10,421 nt of DNA, taken from positions 1 through 10,421 of the forward strand of contig CAKUEV010000051.1 in the NCBI GenBank assembly GCA_934646845.1. The letters are read 5' to 3'. This document shows, in pieces, positions 1 to 6,847 of this stretch; positions within the stretch are counted from its first letter, which is position 1; every line of letters starts with the position of its first letter. A model generated the notes under the pieces. It was given only the letters and a program-made list of their open reading frames with translations. It was not told the DNA's origin and did not search any database. Source of the stretch: an uncultured Slackia sp. (lineage in GTDB: Bacteria > Actinomycetota > Coriobacteriia > Coriobacteriales > Eggerthellaceae). The position numbers and the translations under genes are program-made.

Positions 1-81
1 CTCCGCGTGTGAGGAACGAAGTCCGAAGGGGGTCAACCGGTACGCCGCCTTCGGATTGTTCTCCTTCGCGTGAGGAACGAA
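1..81. repeat. Two imperfect direct repeats, about 60 bp apart
   Basis: The stretch at 1-20 and the stretch at 61-81 share the core GTGAGGAACGAA (9-20 and 70-81), and both copies begin with CTCC. Each copy is followed by an inverted repeat: TCCGAAGG (22-29) with CCTTCGGA (48-55) after the first, and a GC-rich hairpin at 91-114 after the second. The region therefore looks like two diverged copies of one repeat-plus-hairpin module. No reading frame crosses it. It could be a dispersed intergenic repeat of this genome or the 3' end of an upstream transcript. The window edge cuts off the context. Confidence 0.4.
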
Positions 82-90
82 AGCCCCTCT

Positions 91-118
91 GCGCTCCCCG
101 CTTCTTGGGGGCGCCTTT
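91..118 (+). terminator. GC-rich hairpin, possible terminator of an upstream gene
   Basis: Positions 91-98 (GCGCTCCC) pair with 107-114 (GGGGGCGC), giving eight pairs including one G-U, with an 8-nt loop. Only a weak T run (CTTT) follows, so intrinsic termination is uncertain. Its place just before the promoter of the metal operon would suit a terminator for a gene lying left of the window. Confidence 0.3.
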
Positions 119-162
119 CCGCCATGCGAAGCAAAATACTTGAAATTGTGGCGCTGCCTTTG

Positions 163-190
163 TTGACAGCGCCATTCTTATATCTATACT
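163..190 (+). promoter_or_regulatory. Sigma-70-type promoter of the metal-efflux operon
   Basis: A perfect -35 hexamer TTGACA (163-168) is followed after 16 bp by TATACT (185-190), one mismatch from the -10 consensus. Transcription should start near 196-198, inside the operator at 191-208. That geometry suits a promoter that is strong when free and blocked when a repressor is bound. The predicted leader to the first start codon is about 40 nt. Confidence 0.85.
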
Positions 191-208
191 TATGAACAGT
201 TGTTCATA
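191..208. promoter_or_regulatory. SmtB/ArsR-family operator overlapping the transcription start
   Basis: TATGAACA (191-198) and TGTTCATA (201-208) form a perfect inverted repeat with a 2-bp centre. This matches the core of the known 12-2-12 operator of ArsR/SmtB metal sensors (TGAACA-NN-TGTTCA and variants, as at smtB, czrA and nmtR promoters). It starts immediately after the -10 box and spans the predicted +1, so a bound repressor would block the promoter. The downstream gene encodes such a repressor, so autoregulation of the whole operon is the simple reading. No second copy was noticed in the window. Confidence 0.85.
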
Positions 209-237
209 TGTTTGTTTGGTCTCATAAAGGAGCAAGC

Positions 238-615
238 ATGGCACAGACTATTGTTGAAGAACCGGCCATTCAAGAACCGAGCCTTTCCTGCAGCTGCGGT
301 TGCGAGCAGGCTCATGAAACGGCCCCCGATATGCCCGACGAAGAGCTGCTCTACGATTTGGCGGACCTCTTCAAGGTATTCGCCGATACGACGCGAATCA
401 AAATTCTGTATGCCCTTATGGGGCGCGAGCTTTCCGTGGGTGATTTGGCCGAGGTTATCGGCGCCACACAAAGCGCCGTTTCGCATCAGCTTCGCACGTT
501 GAAGCAGGCCCACCTGGTGAAATTCCAGCGCGATGGCAAAAACGTGATCTACTCGCTTTCCGACGACCACGTATACACGATGATCGCTCAGGGCATGACC
601 CATATTTGCGAATAA
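238..615 (+). CDS. ArsR/SmtB-family metal-sensing repressor
   Basis: This 125-residue winged-helix repressor probably senses Zn, Cd or Pb and controls its own operon. The body at about 37-107 is typical ArsR: FADTTRIKIL in the dimer/DNA-binding core, then the recognition helix around QSAVSHQLRTLK (78-89) and the wing near 96-106. The C-terminal helix carries D109, H111, H122 and E125, which align with the alpha-5 site of SmtB/CzrA (D, H, H, E/H). The N-terminus has a CSCGC cluster (C18, C20, C22), as in sensors with N-terminal thiolate sites, but the alpha-3 segment reads ELSVGDL and lacks the cysteines of CadC (ELCVCDL). The start at 238 was chosen because AAAGGAG (226-232) lies 5 nt upstream. 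The in-frame ATG at 208 lies inside the operator and next to the predicted transcription start. The family is secure; metal identity is inferred from the ligands and the ATPase downstream. Confidence 0.93.
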   Translation: MAQTIVEEPAIQEPSLSCSCGCEQAHETAPDMPDEELLYDLADLFKVFADTTRIKILYALMGRELSVGDLAEVIGATQSAVSHQLRTLKQAHLVKFQRDGKNVIYSLSDDHVYTMIAQGMTHICE

Positions 616-649
616 GCCTATTAACCCGCATGAGTGAAAGGAACAAGCC

Positions 650-868
650 ATGCGTAAGACGTTTAAACTCGACGAGCTTGATTGCGCGAACTGCGGAGCG
701 AAAATGGAGGCCGCCATCAAGAAAATCGATGGCGTTGTCGATGCCAAAGTGACATTCATGACCCAGAAGCTCGTCGTCGAGGCCGACGATGCGCGCTTCG
801 ACGAAATCATGGACGAAGCGCAGGCTATTTGCAGGAAAATCGAACCCGATTGCGAGATCGTGCGATAA
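650..868 (+). CDS. Stand-alone HMA-domain metal-binding protein
   Basis: This 72-residue protein consists of one heavy-metal-associated (ferredoxin-like) domain. The metal loop reads LDCANCGAKME, with D11, C12 and C15. In the family an Asp directly before CxxC is found in Zn/Cd/Pb-ATPases such as ZntA, whereas copper proteins usually have MxCxxC. Two further cysteines, C61 and C68, lie in the last helix and tail. There is no signal peptide or membrane segment, so it is cytosolic. AAAGGA (637-642) precedes the start by 7 nt. The gene sits 34 nt after the repressor and 21 nt before an ATPase that lacks an N-terminal HMA domain. I infer that it works with the ATPase in trans, either delivering metal or acting as a detached regulatory domain. 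It could instead simply buffer metal. Confidence 0.88.
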   Translation: MRKTFKLDELDCANCGAKMEAAIKKIDGVVDAKVTFMTQKLVVEADDARFDEIMDEAQAICRKIEPDCEIVR

Positions 869-889
869 ATCTCAAGGTGGATTATTGCC

Positions 890-2809
890 ATGAATAAGAA
901 ATTGAGGCGCTGGAGAAAGCGCATTGTTCTTGCGCTCGTTTTGTTTGCGCTGATATTCGCCATAACGGAGCTGTTGCCCCTTTCCGTTTGGCTCGGCAGC
1001 GAACGCAATGCGGTGTATGCGGAATTCGTGCTGTACCTTATTCCGTATGCGATTGCCGGCTACGACGTTCTTCTCAAAGCGGCGCGAAATATCAAGAACG
1101 GCCAGGTGTTCGACGAGAATTTCCTTATGGCCGTTGCGACGATCGGCGCATTTTCGCTCGTATTCTTCCCCGACTCCGGCCCCCATATGGCCGAAGGCGC
1201 AGCGGTTATGCTGTTTTACCAGGTGGGCGAGCTGTTCCAGCAATACGCGGTCGGCAAAAGCCGCAAATCGATTGCGGCCATGATGGACATTGCACCCGAT
1301 TTCGCGAACGTGCGTAACGCGAACGGCGATTTGGAGCAGGTTGACCCCGATAGCGTTGCTGTTGGCAGCGAAATCATTGCAAAGCCGGGCGAGCGTGTGC
1401 CGATTGACGGCATCGTTGTGGAAGGATCTTCCCAGCTCGACACGGCCGCCTTAACCGGCGAGAGTGTGCCGCGCGCCATTGAAGCGGGCAGCGAAGTGGT
1501 CTCTGGCTGCGTGAACCTCACAGGATTGCTTACCATCAAAACAACGAAGCCCTTTGGCGAGTCAACGGTGAGCCGTATTCTTGAGCTGGTCGAGAACGCT
1601 GCCGAAAAGAAGGCCCATACCGAGAATTTCATCACGCGCTTCGCTCGTTATTACACGCCTGCAGTATGCGGAGTCGCGCTCGCGTTGGCGGTGCTTCCTC
1701 CCCTGCTTGGCTTCGGTGCGTGGAGCGATTGGGTTTTCCGCGGACTTACGTTCCTCGTGGTGAGCTGCCCATGTGCGCTTGTCATCAGCGTTCCGCTTTC
1801 GTTTTTCGGCGGTATTGGTGGCGCGAGCAAGCTTGGCATTTTGATTAAGGGCAGCAATTACTTGGAGTCGCTTGCCTCGGTCGATACGGTCGTGTTCGAT
1901 AAAACCGGTACGCTTACGAGCGGTACCTTCGGCGTTGTTGCTGTTCATCCCGCAGAAGGCGTCGAAAGCGATCGCCTGCTTGAGCTGGCGGCTCATGCCG
2001 AAGCGTATTCCGACCATCCTATCGCGATGTCGGTAAAGCACGCGTACGGCGAACGTGTCGACGAGGCCCGCGTGTCGAATGCGAGCGAGGTAAGCGGGCG
2101 TGGCGTACAGGCCGAAATCGACGGCGCGCACGTGAGCGTTGGCAACGACAAACTCATGGCGAGCCTCGATATTGATGCCAGCAACTGCGAGCTCGTTGGA
2201 ACGATGCTGCATGTTGCGGAAAACGGAAAATACCTGGGTCATATCGTTATCGCCGACATGGTGAAAGACGATGCCGCCAAAACTATCGCCGACCTGCATG
2301 CGGCGGGCGTAACCAAAACGGTGATGCTGACCGGCGATGCGGAAGAAGTCGCGCGTTCCGTTGCCACGACGCTTGGCCTTGATGAATTCCACGCCAAGCT
2401 TCTGCCCCAAGACAAGGTCGTGGAAGTTGAGCGCTTGCTGGATGAGGAAAGCAAGAAAGGCAAGCTTGCCTTCGTAGGCGACGGCATCAACGATGCGCCC
2501 GTGCTCACCCGCGCCGATATCGGTATTGCGATGGGCGCGATGGGCTCCGATGCTGCCATTGAGGCGGCTGACATCGTGCTCATGGACGATAAGCCGTCGA
2601 ATATCGCGAAAGCGATTCGTTTGTCGCGCAAAACCATGGGTATCGTATGGCAGAACATCGTGTTTGCCTTGGGCGTGAAGCTTGCCGTGCTCGTGCTTGC
2701 CGCCGTGGGCATCGCGAATATGTGGATGGCGGTGTTTGCCGATGTGGGCGTGGCGATTCTGGCCATTCTTAACGCCATGCGCTGCATGAACGTGAAGAAG
2801 TTCCAGTAA
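890..2809 (+). CDS. cadA: P1B-2-type Zn/Cd/Pb-translocating ATPase without N-terminal HMA domain
   Basis: This 639-residue inner-membrane pump exports soft divalent cations using ATP. Two helices at about 11-63 and another pair at 77-115 precede the actuator domain with TGES (189-192). Helices at 254-306 carry the transport motif CPC (293-295). The phosphorylation site is DKTGT (D337), the nucleotide-domain HP motif is SDHPIA (H376-P377), and TGD (481-483) and GDGINDAP (530-537) complete the catalytic core. The last two helices carry K597 and D618, the Lys/Asp pair typical of ZntA/CadA rather than of copper pumps. The protein begins MNKKLRRWRKR directly before the first helix, so the usual N-terminal HMA domain is absent and is encoded by the preceding gene. 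AAGGTGG (874-880) precedes the ATG by 9 nt. The class is secure. cadA is a family name here; zntA would be equally fair. Confidence 0.93.
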   Translation: MNKKLRRWRKRIVLALVLFALIFAITELLPLSVWLGSERNAVYAEFVLYLIPYAIAGYDVLLKAARNIKNGQVFDENFLMAVATIGAFSLVFFPDSGPHMAEGAAVMLFYQVGELFQQYAVGKSRKSIAAMMDIAPDFANVRNANGDLEQVDPDSVAVGSEIIAKPGERVPIDGIVVEGSSQLDTAALTGESVPRAIEAGSEVVSGCVNLTGLLTIKTTKPFGESTVSRILELVENAAEKKAHTENFITRFARYYTPAVCGVALALAVLPPLLGFGAWSDWVFRGLTFLVVSCPCALVISVPLSFFGGIGGASKLGILIKGSNYLESLASVDTVVFDKTGTLTSGTFGVVAVHPAEGVESDRLLELAAHAEAYSDHPIAMSVKHAYGERVDEARVSNASEVSGRGVQAEIDGAHVSVGNDKLMASLDIDASNCELVGTMLHVAENGKYLGHIVIADMVKDDAAKTIADLHAAGVTKTVMLTGDAEEVARSVATTLGLDEFHAKLLPQDKVVEVERLLDEESKKGKLAFVGDGINDAPVLTRADIGIAMGAMGSDAAIEAADIVLMDDKPSNIAKAIRLSRKTMGIVWQNIVFALGVKLAVLVLAAVGIANMWMAVFADVGVAILAILNAMRCMNVKKFQ

Positions 2810-2843
2810 CCGTCGCGTGGGCCAATGAAACCCTGCAAACAAT

Positions 2844-2881
2844 AAGCCCCAGATTGCCAGCAGCATCTGGGGCTTTCTTTT
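2844..2881 (+). terminator. Rho-independent terminator of the metal-efflux operon
   Basis: AAGCCCCAGAT (2844-2854) pairs perfectly with ATCTGGGGCTT (2865-2875) over 11 bp with a 10-nt loop, followed by TTCTTTT (2875-2881). It starts 35 nt after the ATPase stop. Read on the minus strand, the same stem lies about 32 nt beyond the stop of the convergent gene (2907), where the following run (ATTGTTT) is poorer in T. It may therefore also stop that transcript, less efficiently. Confidence 0.92.
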
Positions 2882-2906
2882 GGCCTGGGACCCGACGGCT
2901 TTTGCG

Positions 2907-5666
2907 CTACATCGTCACATTCAAGGCGCGAAGCGCGGGGACGATTGCATCGTCGCGCGAGATGCGAACTGCCGCCGCCGCCAAAATGCAGCCGAGGGAA
3001 ACCGCCGACGAGTCAATCGTTTCTCTCGCGGCAGCAAGGAGGAATTCGGCGTTTTCGGTCAAAGCATTCAAGGGGACGCCGTGCGCTTGAAGAATCGCTT
3101 CGTCTTCCTCAACACTATGGCGTTTAAGGCCCTTCACCGACGAGAGCAGCTCGTCGAGTTCAGCTTTCGCCTCGGCGGCCATGTAGGAATTAAGCATGCT
3201 GCAGCGTTTATAGCAAGCGACCGCGGCATCGTACTTCTCGAGTTTCCAGAACGAATACGCGAGCCAATAGAACGCGAGTCCGGCGTCGTCGACCTTCCAT
3301 GTGACTTCGAGCGCCTTGCAGCACATCTTCACTTCGTTTTCGTAGTCGTCTTTCATGAAGTACGCTCGAGCCGCGCGTAAGTACGAATAGGCGCGTGCCG
3401 GAGAGAGCTCTATGCAGCGTTGTGCATGCCTGAGCGCCTCATCAGCGCCTGTAATTGTCGTTGTGAGCTCTTGTGCAAGGGAGTCGTGCGCAAGAAACAC
3501 TTCGTCGGCAAGAGGGTTCACGATACGGCCTTTCGCATCGTCGAGGCATCGTTTCGCATAAATCGCGCGCGTTTCGTAGCTGTCAAAATAGCGATAACAT
3601 ACACGCGAGGTGTCGTTGAAACCGTCAATGGCATCGCCTTGCGCGGCTAATTCCTCAAGGAGCCCAATGGCAGCCGGATCGTCGTCGCGCATGAGCGACG
3701 AAGCGCGCATCATGGCGGGCTTAAGGCCGTATGCATCCATGAACGCTTCCTTCACCTCGAGAAACGACGTTTCCCCTAAAGAGCCTTCCGAGAATGCGGC
3801 CAAAAGCCTATTGCAAATGTCGCGCACAAGCAAATCTTCCGTGCGGTCATGAATCTGCTTCAAGGCGAGCTCGGCGTTTTCGACGCCAGCATCAAGCGCG
3901 GCTGAAACCTCATCGGCATACGCGCGCCGCTGGCCGTCTTCGAAAATGGACATGCGCATTGGACAATCGACATGGAGCATGTCGCGCGCCTTTTCATTGA
4001 ATGGCGTGGTGTCGATTGCCACCAAACGCTCAAAGCTCGATTTAAAAGCGCCCTGGCCAAGAGAGAAAAGCTTATCGATGCGGCAGAGTCCATTATCGCC
4101 TTCGAGGTTGAAACGCGCATTGAACCTCGAAAGGGTCTCGAAGGGTTCCTTGAATGCATTCGCCTCGCTTGCCGAATATGCCTCGCAGAGCGTTTTGCGG
4201 TCGAATTCAGCAGAAATAACGATGTCGTCCCTCTTTCCGTCGCGCAGGCAATTCACGCAAACCTTTTCAATTGAGGCCGAGGCGTGAAATGCGCTCGACG
4301 CGGCCAAAAGCGCAGCATGCGCGGCATAGCGCGCCTCAGTCGCGCTCAATTCAAAAGAGGTATACGGCAGATAATCGTTAACATCGCTGTCCCAATGAGT
4401 TTGCGCCATGGCGAATTTGCAGGGTACGGCAAGATTAAAGCCGACTTCTGTGCCTGCTTCGTTCAGGCAAAACTCATAGGGAATGCGGTAGGGCGCGCGC
4501 CACAACTCCCCCGCTTGGGCGATCGCGATATGAGTGTCCCAACGTCCTGTTGTTTCAAGCGGCGTATTCGGATCGGGCGCTTGCACACAGAGGTATTCGA
4601 CGAAGGAATCGGCGAGTTTCGAAATCTCTTCTTCGGTTTGCTCGAATGTGTCGTCCTCTTCGCTTTCGAGGAAGTTGGACACCATGAGGAATCTATTGAG
4701 GGCTCCTTCAGCGCGCAACAGCTTGTGACGTATCTCGCGCGTGGCGTCGCACGAGGCGAAAGCGCCATCTTCCAAACATTCGGTTTGCGTGTTGTACACG
4801 AAGTCGAGAAAGAACAGGTTCGAGTATCGCGACGTGCGAATGAGGCGAGCATTCGGCCCCTCGGCCGCCCCTTCGACCGTTAAAGCGTCGCCGGAGATAC
4901 CGACGAGGCCGCTGTCGCGCAGGCCGTTCACCAAAAATCGCTCAATACCGCGCGCACGTTCGGGGTTTTCGGTCCACGACGTCTCCGCTTCCAGGACCTC
5001 TCGATTAATCGCGTCAAAAAAATCGGATTGCTGGAATCGGGAAAACACAGCTGCCAAATCGAAGGCCTCATTGGACATGGCCCCATGGCCGCTCGAATCG
5101 CTCGATGCGGATTTGGGCTCCCACTCGGTGCAGCGCGCAAATTCGACGAACGCGAGATAGGCGATCGACATAAACTCAAGGTAGCGCAATGGGTTTGCGG
5201 CTTCGAATTTCCCAGGGAACGAATCGTCTATTGCCGTGTAGCTGAACTCGGCTTTCCTGGTGTTTTCGACGTTCGCGACCCTGGCTTCGGCGACCGTTCG
5301 ACGCGAGCCATCGCCGAGAAACACATCCAAACGTGCCGGTGACGTGGCGTCGGCGTTTTCGTTGTTGGCCTCCGCCGATTCGACGTTGTCCTCACAGGTG
5401 TACACCACTAAATCGGGGTCGCGCAGCGGTTCTTGGGCGAGGGGCTCATCGCAGGAATACGCTCGACCGAACCAATCGATATACGCAACGATGCGCGCCT
5501 TGCTCGTATTCGCTGGATTGTCAAAAGCGGCAACGTAGCACGCTCCGCCCTTAGGCATGGCGAGGCCGCTCGAGATGTAACCATACGTTGCGCCCGAAGG
5601 CATCAAGGGAACGCAGCGAAGTACATCGCGTTTTGCAAAAAAGCTGAGTTTTACGGGAGATCCCAT
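2907..5666 (-). CDS. Large cytosolic TPR-repeat protein of unknown function
   Basis: This 919-residue protein belongs to no enzyme family I recognise. TPR-like repeats are visible only near the C-terminus: the second half of one unit at about 742-756 (DEALRHAQRCIELSP), a full unit at 757-791 and another at 796-826. They suggest protein binding. The N-terminal ~90 residues (from KLSFFAKRDVLRC) look like a small strand-rich domain. The middle has an acidic, low-complexity linker at about 90-112 and an isolated CVNC at 470-473. No signal peptide or membrane helix is seen. Cysteines are frequent (about 24). The start at 5666 was chosen because AAGAGGTG lies 7 nt upstream; an in-frame ATG at 5777 would put the TATAAT box and palindromes inside the gene. 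The gene stands alone on its strand. It is real by length, start signal and repeats; its function is unknown. Confidence 0.85.
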   Translation of the reverse strand: MGSPVKLSFFAKRDVLRCVPLMPSGATYGYISSGLAMPKGGACYVAAFDNPANTSKARIVAYIDWFGRAYSCDEPLAQEPLRDPDLVVYTCEDNVESAEANNENADATSPARLDVFLGDGSRRTVAEARVANVENTRKAEFSYTAIDDSFPGKFEAANPLRYLEFMSIAYLAFVEFARCTEWEPKSASSDSSGHGAMSNEAFDLAAVFSRFQQSDFFDAINREVLEAETSWTENPERARGIERFLVNGLRDSGLVGISGDALTVEGAAEGPNARLIRTSRYSNLFFLDFVYNTQTECLEDGAFASCDATREIRHKLLRAEGALNRFLMVSNFLESEEDDTFEQTEEEISKLADSFVEYLCVQAPDPNTPLETTGRWDTHIAIAQAGELWRAPYRIPYEFCLNEAGTEVGFNLAVPCKFAMAQTHWDSDVNDYLPYTSFELSATEARYAAHAALLAASSAFHASASIEKVCVNCLRDGKRDDIVISAEFDRKTLCEAYSASEANAFKEPFETLSRFNARFNLEGDNGLCRIDKLFSLGQGAFKSSFERLVAIDTTPFNEKARDMLHVDCPMRMSIFEDGQRRAYADEVSAALDAGVENAELALKQIHDRTEDLLVRDICNRLLAAFSEGSLGETSFLEVKEAFMDAYGLKPAMMRASSLMRDDDPAAIGLLEELAAQGDAIDGFNDTSRVCYRYFDSYETRAIYAKRCLDDAKGRIVNPLADEVFLAHDSLAQELTTTITGADEALRHAQRCIELSPARAYSYLRAARAYFMKDDYENEVKMCCKALEVTWKVDDAGLAFYWLAYSFWKLEKYDAAVACYKRCSMLNSYMAAEAKAELDELLSSVKGLKRHSVEEDEAILQAHGVPLNALTENAEFLLAAARETIDSSAVSLGCILAAAAVRISRDDAIVPALRALNVTM

Positions 5667-5688
5667 CGACGAGCACCTCTTTGATGTG

Positions 5689-5727
5689 GGTCGAAACTTC
5701 GACCGTCGTTTCGGTTCGAACATTATA
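5689..5727 (-). promoter_or_regulatory. Probable promoter and palindromic operator of the TPR gene
   Basis: On the minus strand a perfect TATAAT lies at 5727-5722, about 55 nt before the start codon. No good -35 hexamer is seen at 16-18 bp spacing, so an activator or another sigma factor is possible. Two palindromes follow directly: GTTCGAAC (5714-5721), at the expected transcription start, and GGTCGAA-AC-TTCGACC (5689-5704), a perfect 7-2-7 inverted repeat in the leader. They could bind a dimeric regulator or, in RNA, form a short stem. No regulator gene lies nearby. Confidence 0.5.
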
Positions 5728-5994
5728 CCGCTCGAATAGAGTACAGGCTGTCCTCTGCGATATGCCGTTTTGCACACATCTAAGCATCTATGGTGCGTCT
5801 AAAACCCCGCATGACCGCTGCCCGTTAAATAGAACCGTCTCCCGCGAAACCAGCATCGCAGAGTCAAGATTAGAAATGATACAACTATAGTAGGTATTGA
5901 AGAAAAGACGATTTCGCAGATGAAACGCGTAGTGACGCGATGGGTGGCGCAATAAGGGGAATGTTCGAGCGCGCCCTGGGGAGAAGGAGCAAGC
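5728..5994 (+). other. Intergenic region upstream of the 59-codon gene
   Basis: This is the rest of the gap between two divergent genes. A possible -10 box TATAGT (5886-5891) has no convincing -35 partner. If it is used, the leader of the small gene would be about 100 nt. Inside that leader CGCGT (5926-5930) pairs with ACGCG (5935-5939) around a 4-nt loop. No tRNA, riboswitch core or repeat was recognised, and the short frames on either strand lack ribosome binding sites. Confidence 0.3.
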
Positions 5995-6174
5995 ATGGGC
6001 ACAACCGCAGAGGAGCCGCGCAGCATGCATTCGCATGAGACCGGGCATAGGCTCACGGCAGATGAAGCGGCCTTTTTGAAAGAATTCCTCCTTGATTCGC
6101 CGCAATTCGTCGTTGTTGGCGATGAAGGGACGAAATCCAAGAAGCATTCTCAGTCGAAGAAAAATAAAACATAA
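5995..6174 (+). CDS. 59-residue small protein, function unknown
   Basis: The frame ATG 5995 to TAA 6174 encodes 59 residues. Support comes from AGAAGGAG (5982-5989) 5 nt before the ATG, in a context (AAGGAGCAAGCATGG) identical to that of the ArsR gene at 227-241, and from a terminator that begins at the stop codon. The N-terminal part is His-rich (H12, H14, H18). Residues 21-41 (from LTADEAAFLKEFL) look like an amphipathic helix followed by a strand (FVVV). The last 14 residues are strongly basic, with many Lys and Ser. There is no membrane segment, CxxC or known domain. The tail would suit contact with nucleic acid or ribosome, but this is only inference from charge. It is a single-gene unit. 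Confidence 0.65.
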   Translation: MGTTAEEPRSMHSHETGHRLTADEAAFLKEFLLDSPQFVVVGDEGTKSKKHSQSKKNKT

Positions 6175-6208
6175 GAAAAAGGAGGCACTTCGCCTCCTTT
6201 TTCTTATG
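6170..6208. terminator. Bidirectional terminator with a 17-bp perfect stem
   Basis: CATAAGAAAAAGGAGGC (6170-6186) pairs perfectly with GCCTCCTTTTTCTTATG (6192-6208) around a 5-nt loop. The right arm ends in a T-rich run for the plus strand and the left arm supplies one for the minus strand. It therefore serves both the 59-codon gene, whose TAA lies inside the left arm, and the convergent rnhA, whose stop is 53 nt away. Confidence 0.92.
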
Positions 6209-6260
6209 CTGAAATCGCCAAGCCTCATCGGCTCATGGTACATGTGCCTCATGTGCCCAA

Positions 6261-6737
6261 TTAAGCCTGGAAACCTTCGTCCTTAATCCTTCCTTCGCCA
6301 TCGGCCGCCGTCGTTGCAAGCTCATCGCAGCGTTCGTTTTCAGGATGCCCCGCATGGCCTTTCACCCAATGAAACGTGACGTTATGAGGCTCTTTCGCCT
6401 TCAGGAGACGCTTCCAAAGATCGGCATTTTTCACGGGCTCCTTCTTTGCGTTTTTCCAGCCTCGTTTGAGCCATCCTTCGACCCAATGCTGGTTGAAGGC
6501 GTTCACCACATATTGGGAGTCCGAGATGACGTCAATCTCGCAAGGACGTTTAAGCACTTCAAGAGCGGCGATAACGCCCAAAAGCTCCATGCGATTGTTG
6601 GTCGTGCAATCGAACCCCTGCGAAAGTTCCTTCACATGCAGTTTTCCAGAGGGATCGGTGTAATGCAGAACCGACCCGTATCCTCCCGGCCCCGGGTTTC
6701 CGCGCGATGATCCGTCGGAATAGATGGTTACATGCAT
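6261..6737 (-). CDS. rnhA: Ribonuclease HI
   Basis: This 158-residue enzyme cleaves the RNA strand of RNA-DNA hybrids, removing primers and R-loops. It matches the E. coli type over its full length (155 residues there). The acidic catalytic residues are D8 (YSDGSSRGNPGPGG), E51 (NNRMELLG), D73 (ISDSQYV) and D138, with the flexible-loop histidine H128 in KGHAGHPENERCDELA. The basic handle around WLKRGWKNAKKEPVKN (89-104) is present, as in E. coli RNase HI, and helps hybrid binding. No extra N-terminal hybrid-binding domain is present. AGAAAGG precedes the ATG by about 6 nt. It is a single-gene unit, divergent from the membrane-protein gene at 6890, with which it shares a 152-bp upstream region. 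Confidence 0.97.
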   Translation of the reverse strand: MHVTIYSDGSSRGNPGPGGYGSVLHYTDPSGKLHVKELSQGFDCTTNNRMELLGVIAALEVLKRPCEIDVISDSQYVVNAFNQHWVEGWLKRGWKNAKKEPVKNADLWKRLLKAKEPHNVTFHWVKGHAGHPENERCDELATTAADGEGRIKDEGFQA

Positions 6738-6847
6738 GAGCGGCCTTTCTTCTTAAGCTCAAATTCGCATTTTGGTCAGATGATGGTAACACGTATACAC
6801 GTTTGACGAACGATGCCATCGAAAAGGCAACAAGAGAGCATGCCGCG

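Noticed and set aside
190..1008. Open frame of 272 codons on the minus strand, opposite the ArsR and HMA genes
   Set aside because: It runs through the promoter and operator and across three well-supported genes, with no start signal or family resemblance.
1562..2866. Open frame of 434 codons on the minus strand, antisense to the metal ATPase
   Set aside because: It begins inside the operon's terminator stem and mirrors a fully conserved P-type ATPase core. It is a shadow frame.
5714..5721. GTTCGAAC as an actinobacterial LexA (SOS) box or the T-loop of a tRNA
   Set aside because: The SOS box needs GAAC and GTTC separated by 4 bp, and here they are fused. No acceptor or anticodon stem flanks the site to make a tRNA.
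5920..5955. 11-codon frame in the leader of the 59-codon gene, a possible attenuator peptide
   Set aside because: No ribosome binding site lies at a suitable distance, there is no run of regulatory codons, and its hairpin has only 5 bp. The promoter for the leader is itself uncertain.
5788..6252. Minus-strand frame of 154 codons opposite the 59-codon gene
   Set aside because: It would have to be read through the 17-bp terminator, lacks a ribosome binding site and has an unprotein-like composition.
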